From NCBI GenBank assembly GCA_966211525.1, contig CBIHOZ010000015.1:3251-67250 (forward strand): a stretch of 64,000 nt of DNA, written 5' to 3'. Positions 1 to 8,627 of this stretch are shown here, one piece after another; positions within the stretch are counted from its first letter, which is position 1; each line of letters opens with the position of its first letter. The DNA comes from Ohtaekwangia sp966211525. GTDB lineage: Bacteria > Bacteroidota > Bacteroidia > Cytophagales > Cyclobacteriaceae. The translations under genes were made by a program, and so were the position numbers. Under the pieces are notes generated by a model. It was given only the letters and a program-made list of their open reading frames with translations, had not been told where the DNA came from and did no database searches.

Positions 1-476
1 ATGGTACGCTGGCTTCTTCCGAAAAAATAAAACTTGAAGAAGAGCTTCGCACAAATGTGTTGCTCCGGTCGCGACTGGATGAATTGCGTGCGGTGCACAC
101 TATATTTCAACACACATCTTTTGAACAGCCCTCGCGCGATTTTACAGAGCGTGTTATGCAGAAGCTCGATACAGCTCCGCTGCCCTCACCTTCCCGTTGG
201 TCTATACGCAATGCTATATTTCTGCTGATCGGTGTATTGACTGCGATTGGTACTATATCTGTGCTCATTGCCTCCGGTGTATTTGACGGTACCACCAGCA
301 TCAGTCTGGATGATTCTTCTTTACCACAGAAAATTATTCAGCAGGAGATTCCGGCCTTTACATTCAGCGGCAAACTGATCATGAACATTATTATCATGCT
401 CAACATTGTGGTGGGATGGATATTACTGGACAAGGCTATATTACGGCCCTACTTCCAACGCAGGATGCAAGCGTAG
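1..476 (+). CDS. Partial membrane protein, possibly anti-sigma-like
   Basis: The frame is open from base 3 with no start codon needed inside the window, so the gene begins upstream; about 157 residues are visible and it ends at TAG 474-476. The visible N-terminal part is charged and probably helical, followed by the stretch DFTERVMQKL and then two hydrophobic segments near the middle and the C-terminus (NAIFLLIGVLTAIG and MNIIIMLNIVVGWILL). This layout, a short cytoplasmic part followed by membrane helices, resembles Bacteroidota proteins encoded after ECF sigma factors, but no zinc-finger motif is visible in this portion. The internal GTG at 57 is an unlikely start because the coding pattern continues upstream. 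Function is not established. Confidence 0.7.
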   Translation, partial: GTLASSEKIKLEEELRTNVLLRSRLDELRAVHTIFQHTSFEQPSRDFTERVMQKLDTAPLPSPSRWSIRNAIFLLIGVLTAIGTISVLIASGVFDGTTSISLDDSSLPQKIIQQEIPAFTFSGKLIMNIIIMLNIVVGWILLDKAILRPYFQRRMQA

Positions 477-521
477 ATGTTGTGTTGAGGTGTTGATGTG
501 TTGGGTGTTGATGTTCGTTGA
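476..521. repeat. Short GTTG-rich degenerate tandem repeat
   Basis: Just after the stop of the first gene, the sequence repeats variants of GTGTTGATG / TGTTGAGG about five times. The copies are imperfect and the stretch is low in C and A. It may be a slipped-strand repeat; no function can be assigned. Confidence 0.5.
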
Positions 522-566
522 GGCGAAGATATACTATACTTTAATGGTATATCTGTATATACCTGT

Positions 567-866
567 TTAGAGGCCGCCTTCGGGTTTTTGTTCTTTGGGT
601 TCGGGGCATTCTATCTTCCAGTCTTTGGAAAGGGCGATGGTTCCTTCTTTTGCTTTTTTGATTACTTCATCGCGCTTGCTGCTGAATTTGCAACCTATAT
701 CTACATAACGATACTTGGCTCCGTCTACCTTGAAATTAAAATGACAGGTGTTAGACGCTTTGTGAGTCTTCATGCACGAGAACTCTATATTTTCTCCCTG
801 GTAGTAGTTTGTGAATCCGGTTAATGCAATGAACGAGAGAAGTATACAATAAAAAGCAGTTTTCAT
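567..866 (-). CDS. Small exported protein, four cysteines
   Basis: A 99-residue reading starting at ATG 866 (MKTAFYCILLSFIALTG...) gives a clean signal peptide; longer readings from upstream starts would bury it. The mature part holds four cysteines and a lysine/glutamate-rich C-terminus. A good TAnnTTTG box lies about 28 bases upstream of this start, which supports the choice. It resembles no family I can name. It is separated from ahcY by that gene's terminator, so it is transcribed on its own. Confidence 0.6.
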   Translation of the reverse strand: MKTAFYCILLSFIALTGFTNYYQGENIEFSCMKTHKASNTCHFNFKVDGAKYRYVDIGCKFSSKRDEVIKKAKEGTIALSKDWKIECPEPKEQKPEGGL

Positions 867-893
867 AGTAGGCATCCATTTGAAGGTATGTAC

Positions 894-901
894 CAAAGGT
901 A
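894..901 (-). promoter_or_regulatory. Bacteroidota -7 box for the small exported protein
   Basis: On the minus strand this reads TACCTTTG, a perfect match to the TAnnTTTG -7 consensus. Transcription would start near 888, leaving a leader of roughly 20 bases before the ATG at 866. I did not find a convincing -33 TTG at the usual distance. Confidence 0.45.
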
Positions 902-964
902 GAAAAGACTTCAGGTAATATAAACACGCCAGGCAACCGTTAGGCGACTGTACCTGCTTTGTAA

Positions 965-995
965 ACAAAAAAGCCCGCAGTATAACCGCGGGCTT
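965..995 (-). terminator. Rho-independent terminator of ahcY
   Basis: An 8-bp stem (AAGCCCGC at 971-978 pairing with GCGGGCTT at 988-995) with a 9-base loop is followed on the minus strand by a run of T's. It lies about 20 bases after the ahcY stop codon. Confidence 0.9.
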
Positions 996-1016
996 CGTAT
1001 TGTAACCAAATGCTGA

Positions 1017-2324
1017 TTAATAGCGATAGTAATCCGGTTTGAACGGACCTTTTGTCTCTACGCCAATGTATTTAGCCTGAGCATCGGAAAGAACATCAAG
1101 CTCTACACCGATTTTCTTCAGGTGCAATGATGCCACTTTTTCATCGAGGTGTTTCGGCAGCATATATACTTTGTTCTCATACTTGTCGGAGTGATTCCAA
1201 AGTTCTAACTGTGCCAGTGTCTGGTTCGTGAACGAGTTAGACATTACGAATGAAGGGTGTCCCATAGCACAACCCAGGTTTACGAGGCGGCCTTCAGCCA
1301 ACAGAATTACCTGACGGCCGTTCTTCAAAGTATATAGATCTACCTGTGGTTTGATCTCGTCTTTTGTTGCGTTCTTGTTAAGCCATGCTACATCGATCTC
1401 GTTATCGAAGTGCCCGATGTTACAAACAATAGCTTTGTCTTTCATGCTGAGGAAGTGACGCTCAACCACGATGTTGAAGTTACCGGTTGCAGTAACTACG
1501 ATGTCGGCTTCTTTCACGGCATCATCCATCTTCTTCACAGCATAGCCGTCCATAGCGGCCTGCAGTGCACAGATCGGATCGATCTCCGTTACAATAACGC
1601 GGGCACCGGCACCACGCAACGAAGCAGCAGAACCTTTACCTACATCGCCATATCCTGCTACAACTGCTACTTTACCAGCAATCATAACATCGGTTGCTCT
1701 GCGGATAGCATCCACACAAGATTCTTTACAGCCGTATTTGTTATCGAATTTTGATTTTGTTACCGAGTCGTTGATGTTGATAGCAGGCAATGGAAGTTTA
1801 CCATTGTGCATACGCTCTACAAGACGGTGTACACCGGTAGTTGTTTCTTCAGATATACCGCGGATACCGGCAACGAGTTCAGGGAAACGATCGAGTACCA
1901 TGTTGGTAAGATCACCGCCATCATCCAGGATCATATTCAAAGGCTTGCCACCTTTAAAAGCATGAAGCGTTTGCTCGATACACCAGTCAAACTCTTTTTC
2001 ATTCATACCTTTCCAGGCAAATACAGGGATTCCGGCAGCAGCAATAGCAGCCGCGGCATGATCCTGCGTAGAGAAAATATTGCAGGATGACCACGATACT
2101 TCTGCACCAAGCTCAACCAGTGTTTCGATCAATACAGCAGTCTGGATCGTCATGTGAAGACAGCCCGCGATGCGCGCATCCTTCAATGGTTTCTGTTTAC
2201 CAAACTCTTCGCGAAGAGCCATCAAACCCGGCATTTCAGCCTCTGCTAACGTGATTTCTTTACGACCCCAGGCCGCCAGGGACAGGTCTTTTACCTTGAA
2301 ATTGAGTTTTTCGTCTACGGTCAT
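1017..2324 (-). CDS. ahcY: S-adenosylhomocysteinase (SAH hydrolase)
   Basis: Hydrolyses S-adenosylhomocysteine to adenosine and homocysteine in the cytoplasm, removing the inhibitory product of SAM-dependent methylation. The 435-residue protein has the normal family length. The NAD-binding loop GYGDVGKGSA, the substrate-domain motif HMTIQTAVLIETL and the C-terminal ending PFKPDYYRY are all present. The gene stands alone, with its own -7 box upstream and a strong terminator downstream, and is divergent from the DsbA-like gene. The methyltransferases in the pigment cluster would feed SAH into this enzyme, but that is only a general link. Confidence 0.98.
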   Translation of the reverse strand: MTVDEKLNFKVKDLSLAAWGRKEITLAEAEMPGLMALREEFGKQKPLKDARIAGCLHMTIQTAVLIETLVELGAEVSWSSCNIFSTQDHAAAAIAAAGIPVFAWKGMNEKEFDWCIEQTLHAFKGGKPLNMILDDGGDLTNMVLDRFPELVAGIRGISEETTTGVHRLVERMHNGKLPLPAININDSVTKSKFDNKYGCKESCVDAIRRATDVMIAGKVAVVAGYGDVGKGSAASLRGAGARVIVTEIDPICALQAAMDGYAVKKMDDAVKEADIVVTATGNFNIVVERHFLSMKDKAIVCNIGHFDNEIDVAWLNKNATKDEIKPQVDLYTLKNGRQVILLAEGRLVNLGCAMGHPSFVMSNSFTNQTLAQLELWNHSDKYENKVYMLPKHLDEKVASLHLKKIGVELDVLSDAQAKYIGVETKGPFKPDYYRY

Positions 2325-2358
2325 GTTATATATGGATTTTTTCTTTTAACTGGGAACA

Positions 2359-2366
2359 CAAAAGTA
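2359..2366 (-). promoter_or_regulatory. -7 promoter box of ahcY
   Basis: The minus strand reads TACTTTTG, a perfect TAnnTTTG match, about 35 bases before the ahcY ATG. No clear -33 TTG is seen at the expected 17-20 bases upstream, so the assignment rests on the -7 box and its position. Confidence 0.5.
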
Positions 2367-2477
2367 CAACAAAGGTTTGATATTTCATGAAGGGAAACGT
2401 CCTCAAAACCTTGACAACAGCCTCTGGACTGAACTATTGAAATACGTTCCATGTTGACAGTGAACAAAGAAATATAC

Positions 2478-3185
2478 ATGAATAAGCCTATAACAATTTT
2501 AAACAAGCCGGTTATTAAGATCGATGTCGTTTCAGATGTAGTATGCCCGTGGTGTTACATTGGTAAACGCAGGCTGGAGAAAGCGATGCAGCAACTTTCC
2601 TCTGAATATACTTTCGAAGTGGAGTATCATCCGTTTGAACTTAACCCGCAGATGCCTGCACAGGGTACCAACCAAAGAGCTTACCTCATAGATAAATTCG
2701 GAAGCGAAGATCGTTACGAGCAGATCACCAATCATACCACACAAGTAGCTGCTACGGAAGGATTAACTTTTAATTTCGATAAACAAAACATATCTCCCAA
2801 TACGCGCAAAGCCCATGCTATTGTACAGCTTGCCAAGCTGAAGGGTAAAGAACTGGCCGTTGTTGAGGATCTCTTTAAAGCATATTTTACAGAAGGCGTT
2901 GATCTGAGTAATGATGAAAATCTGATCGCAGTAGCCGTGCAGGCCGGTCTTGAACGCGAATCGGTAGCGTTACTTTTAGCAGACGAAAATGCATTGAAAA
3001 ATATAGCGGCAATGGAAAAAGAAATGTCCAAGCTGGGCATTAGCGGAGTTCCGTTCTATATCATCAACAGTAAATATGGAGTTTCAGGCGCGCAGACTCC
3101 GGAGACCTTTGTACAAGTGTTCAAAGAAGTGAGTCAGGAAGTAACTACGGGAGAAGCTTGTGATGTAGACGGCAAAAACTGTTAG
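2478..3185 (+). CDS. DsbA/FrnE-family thiol oxidoreductase
   Basis: A DsbA-like thioredoxin-fold protein of the FrnE / 2-hydroxychromene-2-carboxylate isomerase superfamily. The redox motif CPWC lies at about residues 23-26, right after the first strand, and the helical insertion with NTRKAHAIVQLAK and the cis-proline motif GISGVPFYII near residue 195 are typical. No signal peptide is present, so it is probably cytoplasmic, unlike periplasmic DsbA. I prefer ATG 2478 (MNKPITIL...) over ATG 2451 because homologues start close to the first strand; the longer start would add nine residues. The exact substrate is unknown. Confidence 0.9.
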   Translation: MNKPITILNKPVIKIDVVSDVVCPWCYIGKRRLEKAMQQLSSEYTFEVEYHPFELNPQMPAQGTNQRAYLIDKFGSEDRYEQITNHTTQVAATEGLTFNFDKQNISPNTRKAHAIVQLAKLKGKELAVVEDLFKAYFTEGVDLSNDENLIAVAVQAGLERESVALLLADENALKNIAAMEKEMSKLGISGVPFYIINSKYGVSGAQTPETFVQVFKEVSQEVTTGEACDVDGKNC

Positions 3186-3194
3186 TAGAATATT

Positions 3195-3237
3195 GATCGT
3201 TATCAACTCCTGCGAGTTGATAACGATCACTTTATTT
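3195..3237 (+). terminator. Terminator hairpin between convergent genes
   Basis: A perfect 14-bp inverted repeat (3195-3208 with 3215-3228, loop of six) begins nine bases after the DsbA-like stop and is followed by a T-rich stretch on the plus strand. Its right arm overlaps the stop codon (3227-3229) of the convergent gene, so it may also help end that transcript, though the minus side lacks a T-run. Confidence 0.8.
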
Positions 3238-4453
3238 TTGCGAGATCCTCGTGTTTGATAACCGATGTCAGTATAGATGTTTTCCCTTGGTCAATTCGCG
3301 TCCATGCCGTTACAATCGTTCCTTTACCAGCCGTTATATGGCAACTTACATTCGCAGCACCTTCTGTCTTAAAAGTGCTTTCACTGACTTTTACATTCTT
3401 GAAACTGGAGCCACCATCTATTGAATACGACAGGTATACATCAGTCATGCCCTCCTCATTACGATTGAAATATAGTATATATACATACCCTGTAGTCTGG
3501 TCTACTGCCAGCCATGGATTATACTGATGGCCGGCCTCCACATCATTTATTTTTAAAAGGGATGTCCAGTTATCTCCAAAGTTATGCGAGCGTACAAATA
3601 ACACATCCTGATCGCTGCGCATCCAGTCAGACCATACCAGGTACAGGCTTCCTTTATAAGGACTTTTACTTCGGTCGGTTGAAATAACCGGTACGGTAGC
3701 ACAGCGTTTTCCTCCGGCTAAATGATCATCGCAGCCTTCCGACTGCCGGATGATCGCAATATCATTTGTCAACCATATTTTACCATTGAAGGAACGGTCG
3801 AGGTATATTTTATTCTGATTAGACCACGTGCAATACTCTTTACCATCGGAGCTCACAACGGCCATACTACCCGCTACGGTATTGTGATCGTCTATACAAT
3901 TGCCCGGCGTTTGCGAAAGCTCGAGCGGTGTACTCCATTTTTTGCCGCTTGAGGACGTGGTGAGTTGCACATGTGAGAGACAGCTGGCATCGCTGCTGCT
4001 ATATTTATCAAACTGTGTATAGGTGAGGTAAATATTATTCTTGTCATCCAGGGTAACACTGGGAGCCACCTGGTCTTTTGCAGATGCTGCATTTACGGGC
4101 ACGCCTTCACTCCAGCTTTTTCCGCCATCGCCGGAGGTATAGCTTATAATTTTGCTAGTGCCGCCCTCTGTACTTTGAAGGAAGAAATACAAGTCACCTT
4201 TGCTGTCGGCGATCAATGTAGACTGCGCACCGGTTGGAAAGGTTGTGGCGCTTCGCTCCCATGCTACTCCGCCATCTATACTATAATATACAACGTTGCC
4301 CAGCGCGGCCGTTACATTCTGACTATTTTTTTCATTGAAAGCGATGCTGACGTTGCCCGGGTTTTCCGTTTCAATGATCCGTGTGTTTTTAACCTGGGCT
4401 ATAGAACAAACAACATTCAGAAGAATAAGGAGAGTAGTAGATACTTTGTGCAT
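3227..4453 (-). CDS. Exported sialidase-fold (BNR repeat) protein
   Basis: The 408-residue protein starts with a signal peptide (MHKVSTTLLILLNVVCSIAQ). The rest carries repeated Asp-box-like motifs (SIDGGVAWERS, SGDGGKSWSEG, SSSGKKWSTP, NFGDNWTS, SIDGGSSFKN) spaced as in six-bladed sialidase-type propellers. Such proteins in Bacteroidota are often annotated exo-alpha-sialidase, but I cannot identify the arginine triad or other catalytic residues with confidence, so a binding or unrelated hydrolytic role is equally possible. It sits alone, convergent with the DsbA-like gene, and is not part of a glycan locus. Confidence 0.8.
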   Translation of the reverse strand: MHKVSTTLLILLNVVCSIAQVKNTRIIETENPGNVSIAFNEKNSQNVTAALGNVVYYSIDGGVAWERSATTFPTGAQSTLIADSKGDLYFFLQSTEGGTSKIISYTSGDGGKSWSEGVPVNAASAKDQVAPSVTLDDKNNIYLTYTQFDKYSSSDASCLSHVQLTTSSSGKKWSTPLELSQTPGNCIDDHNTVAGSMAVVSSDGKEYCTWSNQNKIYLDRSFNGKIWLTNDIAIIRQSEGCDDHLAGGKRCATVPVISTDRSKSPYKGSLYLVWSDWMRSDQDVLFVRSHNFGDNWTSLLKINDVEAGHQYNPWLAVDQTTGYVYILYFNRNEEGMTDVYLSYSIDGGSSFKNVKVSESTFKTEGAANVSCHITAGKGTIVTAWTRIDQGKTSILTSVIKHEDLAKIK

Positions 4454-4560
4454 AGGTGATATTTTACCTATTCGCTAAAGTAATGTACAACACGTTAACT
4501 ATAACATTTTCATGTAGAAGATATTCAGAATTTCATCTACACTTTCTCCCGTTAACGGTA

Positions 4561-4962
4561 CTACTTCTTCGCTACAGTGAAAGAACCTGTTTTTGTTTTG
4601 ATCACGTATACTCCTGCAGGCAGTGCGGACATATCAATCTCAAATTTTGACATGCTGAGTATATGAACAACAACTTTATCGTTCACTGATTTACCTGCCT
4701 TGGTGCTTACTTCGATCTGATCGAGGCTGAGATCGAGGCTACCATCATCCTGCTTGGTCAGAATCACGCTATAGCGATCGGCATTCTCTACACTAACACT
4801 GTCACCTGACAGATTGCTGGAAAGAATCGTGATCTTACCCGCTGCAGGTTTTTTGGATTGACTCACGTAGTTATTTATACTTACTGACGTATAAGCTGAT
4901 GCATGGAACGGCTTAACAATCGCGAAGAAAACGATTAAGAGGGTAGCAGAATACTTGTTCAT
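4561..4962 (-). CDS. Exported protein with sorting-domain-like C-terminus
   Basis: A 133-residue protein with an N-terminal signal peptide (MNKYSATLLIVFFAIVKPFHASA). The C-terminal part, with DMSALPAGVYVIKTKTGSFTVAKK-type residues, has the ALPAGVYVI...G sequence style of type IX secretion C-terminal domains, yet the protein is too short to carry a separate cargo domain, so it may be a stand-alone beta-sandwich. Function is unknown. The next gene on the same strand (3227..4453) is about 100 bases downstream. Confidence 0.65.
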   Translation of the reverse strand: MNKYSATLLIVFFAIVKPFHASAYTSVSINNYVSQSKKPAAGKITILSSNLSGDSVSVENADRYSVILTKQDDGSLDLSLDQIEVSTKAGKSVNDKVVVHILSMSKFEIDMSALPAGVYVIKTKTGSFTVAKK

Positions 4963-5227
4963 AATTACTTTGGTTAGATCGTACGAAACACATACTGCAA
5001 CTTTGGTAACAAAAAGTAATTGTTGGGTTTAAACGCTGGAAACGAATCTTTTCACATTTTCATGTTTATAGAAATTCCAATTCCGGGATAAAGAGTTGCA
5101 TCATTTCCAATTTACAGATTATGTCTCTGGTAATGTAATAAGGGTGTACCTTTATATTCTAATTATCCCCCCTACCGTATTGTGTTAGTGCGGAACTTTA
5201 CTTTTCTTGACACAAAACTTAATCACT

Positions 5228-5821
5228 ATGCTAAAACGAATTTTTACAATCATGTTAGTGGCTGTGTCATTGACCAGTTATGCCCAGAAAATCAAGATCA
5301 CAGAAGGAAGCCTGAAGCCCCTGAAAGGCCAGAAGTCTGTGAACACACAATTCACGTATGACAATATGCTGATTGGTGGTAAGGACTTAGAGGAAAAAGC
5401 TTACATCGAAAAAAGAAAGAAAGAGCTTGATGAAAAAGAACCAGGCAGAGGTGACAAGTTTGAAGCAGCATGGTATGCTGATCGCAAAGAGCGCTTCGAG
5501 CCACAATTCCGCGAACTGTTCGCCAAGCATTCTGAAATGTCTTCGGTAGATGAGAAAGCTCAGTATACCATCATCATCCATACAACGCGTACAGAAGTTG
5601 GTTTTAACGTTGGGGTTGCCAGCAAGCCTGCTTATATAGATACTGAGATCACCGTTGTTGAAACGGCCGATCCTTCTAAGATTGTTGCTAAAATCACAAT
5701 GTTAAAATCACCTGGATCCCAAGTTATGGGTATGGACTTCGAAACCGGAGTTCGTCTGCAGGAAGCTTACGCGAAAGCTGGTAAAGAACTCGGTAAGCTT
5801 ATCGCGAAAGAGACTAAGTAG
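5228..5821 (+). CDS. Exported protein of unknown function
   Basis: About 197 residues from ATG 5228 (MLKRIFTIMLVAVSLTSYAQ...), which gives a good signal peptide cut after AQ; the upstream ATG at 5207 would add seven residues in front of it. The central part is charged (EKRKKELDEKEPGRGD) and the C-terminal half looks like alternating strands (YTIIIHTTRTEVGFNVG). I do not recognise the family. A strong terminator follows. It is transcribed in the same direction as the coiled-coil lipoprotein but separated from it by 240 bases. Confidence 0.7.
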   Translation: MLKRIFTIMLVAVSLTSYAQKIKITEGSLKPLKGQKSVNTQFTYDNMLIGGKDLEEKAYIEKRKKELDEKEPGRGDKFEAAWYADRKERFEPQFRELFAKHSEMSSVDEKAQYTIIIHTTRTEVGFNVGVASKPAYIDTEITVVETADPSKIVAKITMLKSPGSQVMGMDFETGVRLQEAYAKAGKELGKLIAKETK

Positions 5822-5846
5822 TCGATATTTATATAGTATATCTATA

Positions 5847-5877
5847 GAGGGCAGCCATAGAGCTGCCCTCATTTTTT
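5847..5877 (+). terminator. Rho-independent terminator
   Basis: A 9-bp stem (GAGGGCAGC at 5847-5855 with GCTGCCCTC at 5862-5870), a six-base loop and a run of six T's follow the stop of the preceding gene by about 25 bases. Confidence 0.9.
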
Positions 5878-6063
5878 CACAGAATTCTCCCCAATGTGAG
5901 TAACATTTACACAACGTTGCGAAACTCGCATTTTTCATAGCACATCCGTTTAAAGCTATAATACTTAATCAATCGCCATATATAGCAGTTCGACCTTCGT
6001 TTCCGAATCAGCCATGCGAGTTGTACAAAAGTTTGAAGAAGGCTTTGGCAGAACATAAACAAT

Positions 6064-6819
6064 ATGGCTATGATCAAAAGAATAGTATTTGCACTACCCG
6101 TTATAGGTATGCTTTGGAGTTGTGGCACCAAAGAGAAAGAACAACTCCTCGCGCAAGTAGACTCACTGCGCACTGAATTACAAATGAGTCAGCAAACTGC
6201 TGCGACTTTGGAAGAAGTAGGATCATTAATCGACTCCATTGATGCCAGCCGTCAATTGCTGCGCACCGATGTTGTAGAAGGTACTTCTTACAAAGACTAC
6301 AAGAGCCGCCTTTCGGCTATTAACCGTCACATAAGAGACACCGAAGCAAAAATCGCTGAACTCGAAAAGTCGGTTAAAACTTCTAAGAACGCATCTGCTG
6401 GTTACAACGCTACGATCAAGCGTCTGAAAAACGACCTTGAAGTAAGCACACAACAGATCGCTTCACTGCAAACAGAAGTTGAAAAAATGCGCTCTGAAAA
6501 TCAGCAACTGGCTATGACTGTAAGCCAACGTGATTCTACACTTACTGAAAGAGAAGGTGTGATCAAGATGCGTGAACAGGATGTTGCTAACCTTGAGAAC
6601 AAGGTAGTTGAGATCAACGCACAGGCTAACAAAACTCAGGCTGATATGTACTTCGCACAGGCGGCTGCTTTAGAAACTGCGGCTTCCCGTACCAAGTTTG
6701 CTCCTAAGAAGAAAAAAGAAACACAGCGTGAAGCTCTTGAACTTTACAAGTTGTCTTTATCGCTCGGTAAAACCGAAGCTCAGACTAAAATAGATGAGCT
6801 TGAAAAAGTAGTAGGTTAG
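6064..6819 (+). CDS. Coiled-coil lipoprotein
   Basis: A 251-residue protein beginning MAMIKRIVFALPVIGMLWSCG, where the lipobox LWSC predicts lipid attachment at Cys20. Most of the rest is a long heptad-rich coiled coil (about residues 25-190: KEKEQLLAQVDSLRTELQ, then repeated E/K/L/V heptads), ending in a shorter helical part rich in Ala and Lys with QREALELYKLSLSLGKTEA, similar to a single TPR-like hairpin. The likely location is the periplasmic face of a membrane. The role is unknown; a scaffold or envelope-spacing function would be an inference only. Confidence 0.8.
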   Translation: MAMIKRIVFALPVIGMLWSCGTKEKEQLLAQVDSLRTELQMSQQTAATLEEVGSLIDSIDASRQLLRTDVVEGTSYKDYKSRLSAINRHIRDTEAKIAELEKSVKTSKNASAGYNATIKRLKNDLEVSTQQIASLQTEVEKMRSENQQLAMTVSQRDSTLTEREGVIKMREQDVANLENKVVEINAQANKTQADMYFAQAAALETAASRTKFAPKKKKETQREALELYKLSLSLGKTEAQTKIDELEKVVG

Positions 6820-6856
6820 GTTAAAATTGCTCAGACAGGTAGGTTAGAGTAGAGTT

Positions 6857-6887
6857 AAGGTGGCTCCCAGGTGGGGAGGCACCTTTT
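6857..6887 (+). terminator. Rho-independent terminator
   Basis: An imperfect stem (AAGGTG-x-CTCCC pairing with GGGAG-x-CACCTT) followed by TTTTCTT lies about 38 bases after the lipoprotein stop. The minus strand lacks a T-run here, so it does not serve the pigment operon converging from the right. Confidence 0.8.
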
Positions 6888-6954
6888 CTTATTTTAAGGC
6901 AGTATATAGAGTGTGCTACCGATAGCAGAAGCAACTCCTATATATGGCTATATA

Positions 6955-8256
6955 TTAAATGCTGCGATTATCGATAAACTTCCGGATCTTGCGATCCATT
7001 TTGCCGAACTGAAGCTTTTCCAGTTCCTGTGCTGTTGCAAAGTATATCTCGGGAACAACACGCAGTCGTGATTGAAATATAGTGGACAACCGCTTCCTGA
7101 TATCGTCTTTCATTTCCTCGCTTACCAGCAGATGTAGTTTCAGTTCATCCGTACCGAGTTCTCCCGTAGAAGCCTCCACAACATAATCACGAATGGACGA
7201 CATCTCGTTCAATAGTTCAAATATACCGGGCGGGTAAATGGTGGTTCCCTTTAGTTTAATAAGCTGTTGCTTGCGGCCAAGCACGGGTCCGAGGCGAAGC
7301 GTTGTTCTTCCGCATGCACACGGTTCGGTATGGGCTACGGCTATATCTCCGGTTTTGTAGCGCAGCAGTGGCATACCTTCAACACCGAGTGTTGTAATGG
7401 TTACTTCTCCCGGCTCTCCGGCTGCTACCGGTTTTCCTTCATCATCCAATATTTCTACAATCAGTAATTCCGGGTGATGATGTCCACCTACGCCTTTCGT
7501 ACATTCTGTAAAGGCCGTTTGCATTTCAGATGAAGCGTACGTGCTATACAAATCTATATTCCAGGCATCCTTTATTTTCTGCCCGATAATATTCAGGTCA
7601 AATGCAGCGGTGCGTAACCCCTCCCCTATACATATAGCTTTCTTTACAGAGCTCTTGTTCGGATCTATGCCATTCTGCTTTGCATACTCGATCAGCTTTA
7701 CGATGAATGATGGCACTGCGACAAGCGCTGTCGGTTGTAACCGTTCAATGGTTTCCCACTGCATGGCCGGCAACCCGGGGCCTACACGCACCAGTCCGGC
7801 ACCCAGTTTTCTAATACCTTCATAGTAGGCTATACCAGCCATAAACTGGCGGTCGAGTGTTAACATCAATTGGTATAGATCATCGGGTGTACCATCGGCA
7901 CACGCAAAGGAAATACATTCGTTATAGGCGAGGCGGTGAAGATCGTTGTCCGTTAAAGCAAGCGTTACGGGTTTACCCAGTGTACCGGATGTACTGGCAA
8001 ACTCCACGATATCACTTTTCGGAGCCGCTAAAAAATCCCAGTTGTTTTGCTGAAGATCATCTTTTGTAGTAGGCGGAATGCGCTGCAGATCTTCCAGGTT
8101 TTTTATAGACGCTATATCTATACTGTTGTTCGTGAAATGTCGTTGATAAAAGAGAGAATGCTTCTGCAGGTATGCCAGCAGCTCTTTCAGTTTACCTTCC
8201 TGAAAATTTTTGATCTCTGCCGCTGGTTTGAACTCTATTTCCGGTGTGTATTTCAT
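6955..8256 (-). CDS. PaaK-like adenylate-forming ligase of the pigment cluster
   Basis: A 433-residue member of the phenylacetate-CoA ligase branch of the adenylate-forming superfamily. Visible motifs are the P-loop-like ASTSGTLGKPVTL near residue 90, YASSEMQTAFTEC, the acidic RYKTGDIA motif and GRKQQLIKLKGTTIYPPGIFELL leading into the small C-terminal domain. In aryl-polyene/flexirubin clusters such an enzyme activates the aromatic starter acid for loading on an ACP. The start at ATG 8256 is chosen because it overlaps the acpS stop as ATGA; an in-frame start at 8280 would overlap acpS more deeply. It is the last gene of the cluster. Confidence 0.88.
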   Translation of the reverse strand: MKYTPEIEFKPAAEIKNFQEGKLKELLAYLQKHSLFYQRHFTNNSIDIASIKNLEDLQRIPPTTKDDLQQNNWDFLAAPKSDIVEFASTSGTLGKPVTLALTDNDLHRLAYNECISFACADGTPDDLYQLMLTLDRQFMAGIAYYEGIRKLGAGLVRVGPGLPAMQWETIERLQPTALVAVPSFIVKLIEYAKQNGIDPNKSSVKKAICIGEGLRTAAFDLNIIGQKIKDAWNIDLYSTYASSEMQTAFTECTKGVGGHHHPELLIVEILDDEGKPVAAGEPGEVTITTLGVEGMPLLRYKTGDIAVAHTEPCACGRTTLRLGPVLGRKQQLIKLKGTTIYPPGIFELLNEMSSIRDYVVEASTGELGTDELKLHLLVSEEMKDDIRKRLSTIFQSRLRVVPEIYFATAQELEKLQFGKMDRKIRKFIDNRSI

Positions 8257-8627
8257 TGCTCGATAATAACTACTGCGCACGCCATATCTTTCAGGTGCGA
8301 GAGTGATACATGTATTTTATTCCAATTGTTTTTAACTGCCTGTTCGTAAAAATTACCATGCAGTTTAATTCCCGGCTTGCCCAGTTCATCACTCACAATT
8401 TCAACTTCACACAAATCATGTCCGGCCAGCAAACCTTTTCCCGTTGCTTTCAGAAAGGCCTCCTTCGCGGCAAAGCGCACGGCATAGTGTTGTCCTTTGT
8501 TAGACATGGATTCACAAAACGAAATCTCTGCCGGAGAAAAAACCTTTTCGGTAAAGCCATTATTCCGGGCTACGCGTTCGGCTACACGCTCTACTTCAAT
8601 GATATCTATACCCGTGCCCAGAATCAT
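8253..8627 (-). CDS. acpS: Holo-[acyl-carrier-protein] synthase
   Basis: A 124-residue 4'-phosphopantetheinyl transferase of AcpS type. It has the N-terminal GTGIDIIEVERV motif with the metal-binding Asp8 and the second motif RFAAKEAFLKATGKGL with the catalytic Glu and Lys. It converts apo-ACP to holo-ACP using CoA. Lying between two pigment genes with ATGA overlaps at both ends, it most likely serves the two cluster ACPs, although it may also be the cell's only AcpS. Confidence 0.93.
   Translation of the reverse strand: MILGTGIDIIEVERVAERVARNNGFTEKVFSPAEISFCESMSNKGQHYAVRFAAKEAFLKATGKGLLAGHDLCEVEIVSDELGKPGIKLHGNFYEQAVKNNWNKIHVSLSHLKDMACAVVIIEQ

Noticed and set aside
2325..2450. Possible SAH or SAM riboswitch before ahcY
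   Set aside because: The leader after the -7 box is only about 30 bases and shows no conserved aptamer stems.
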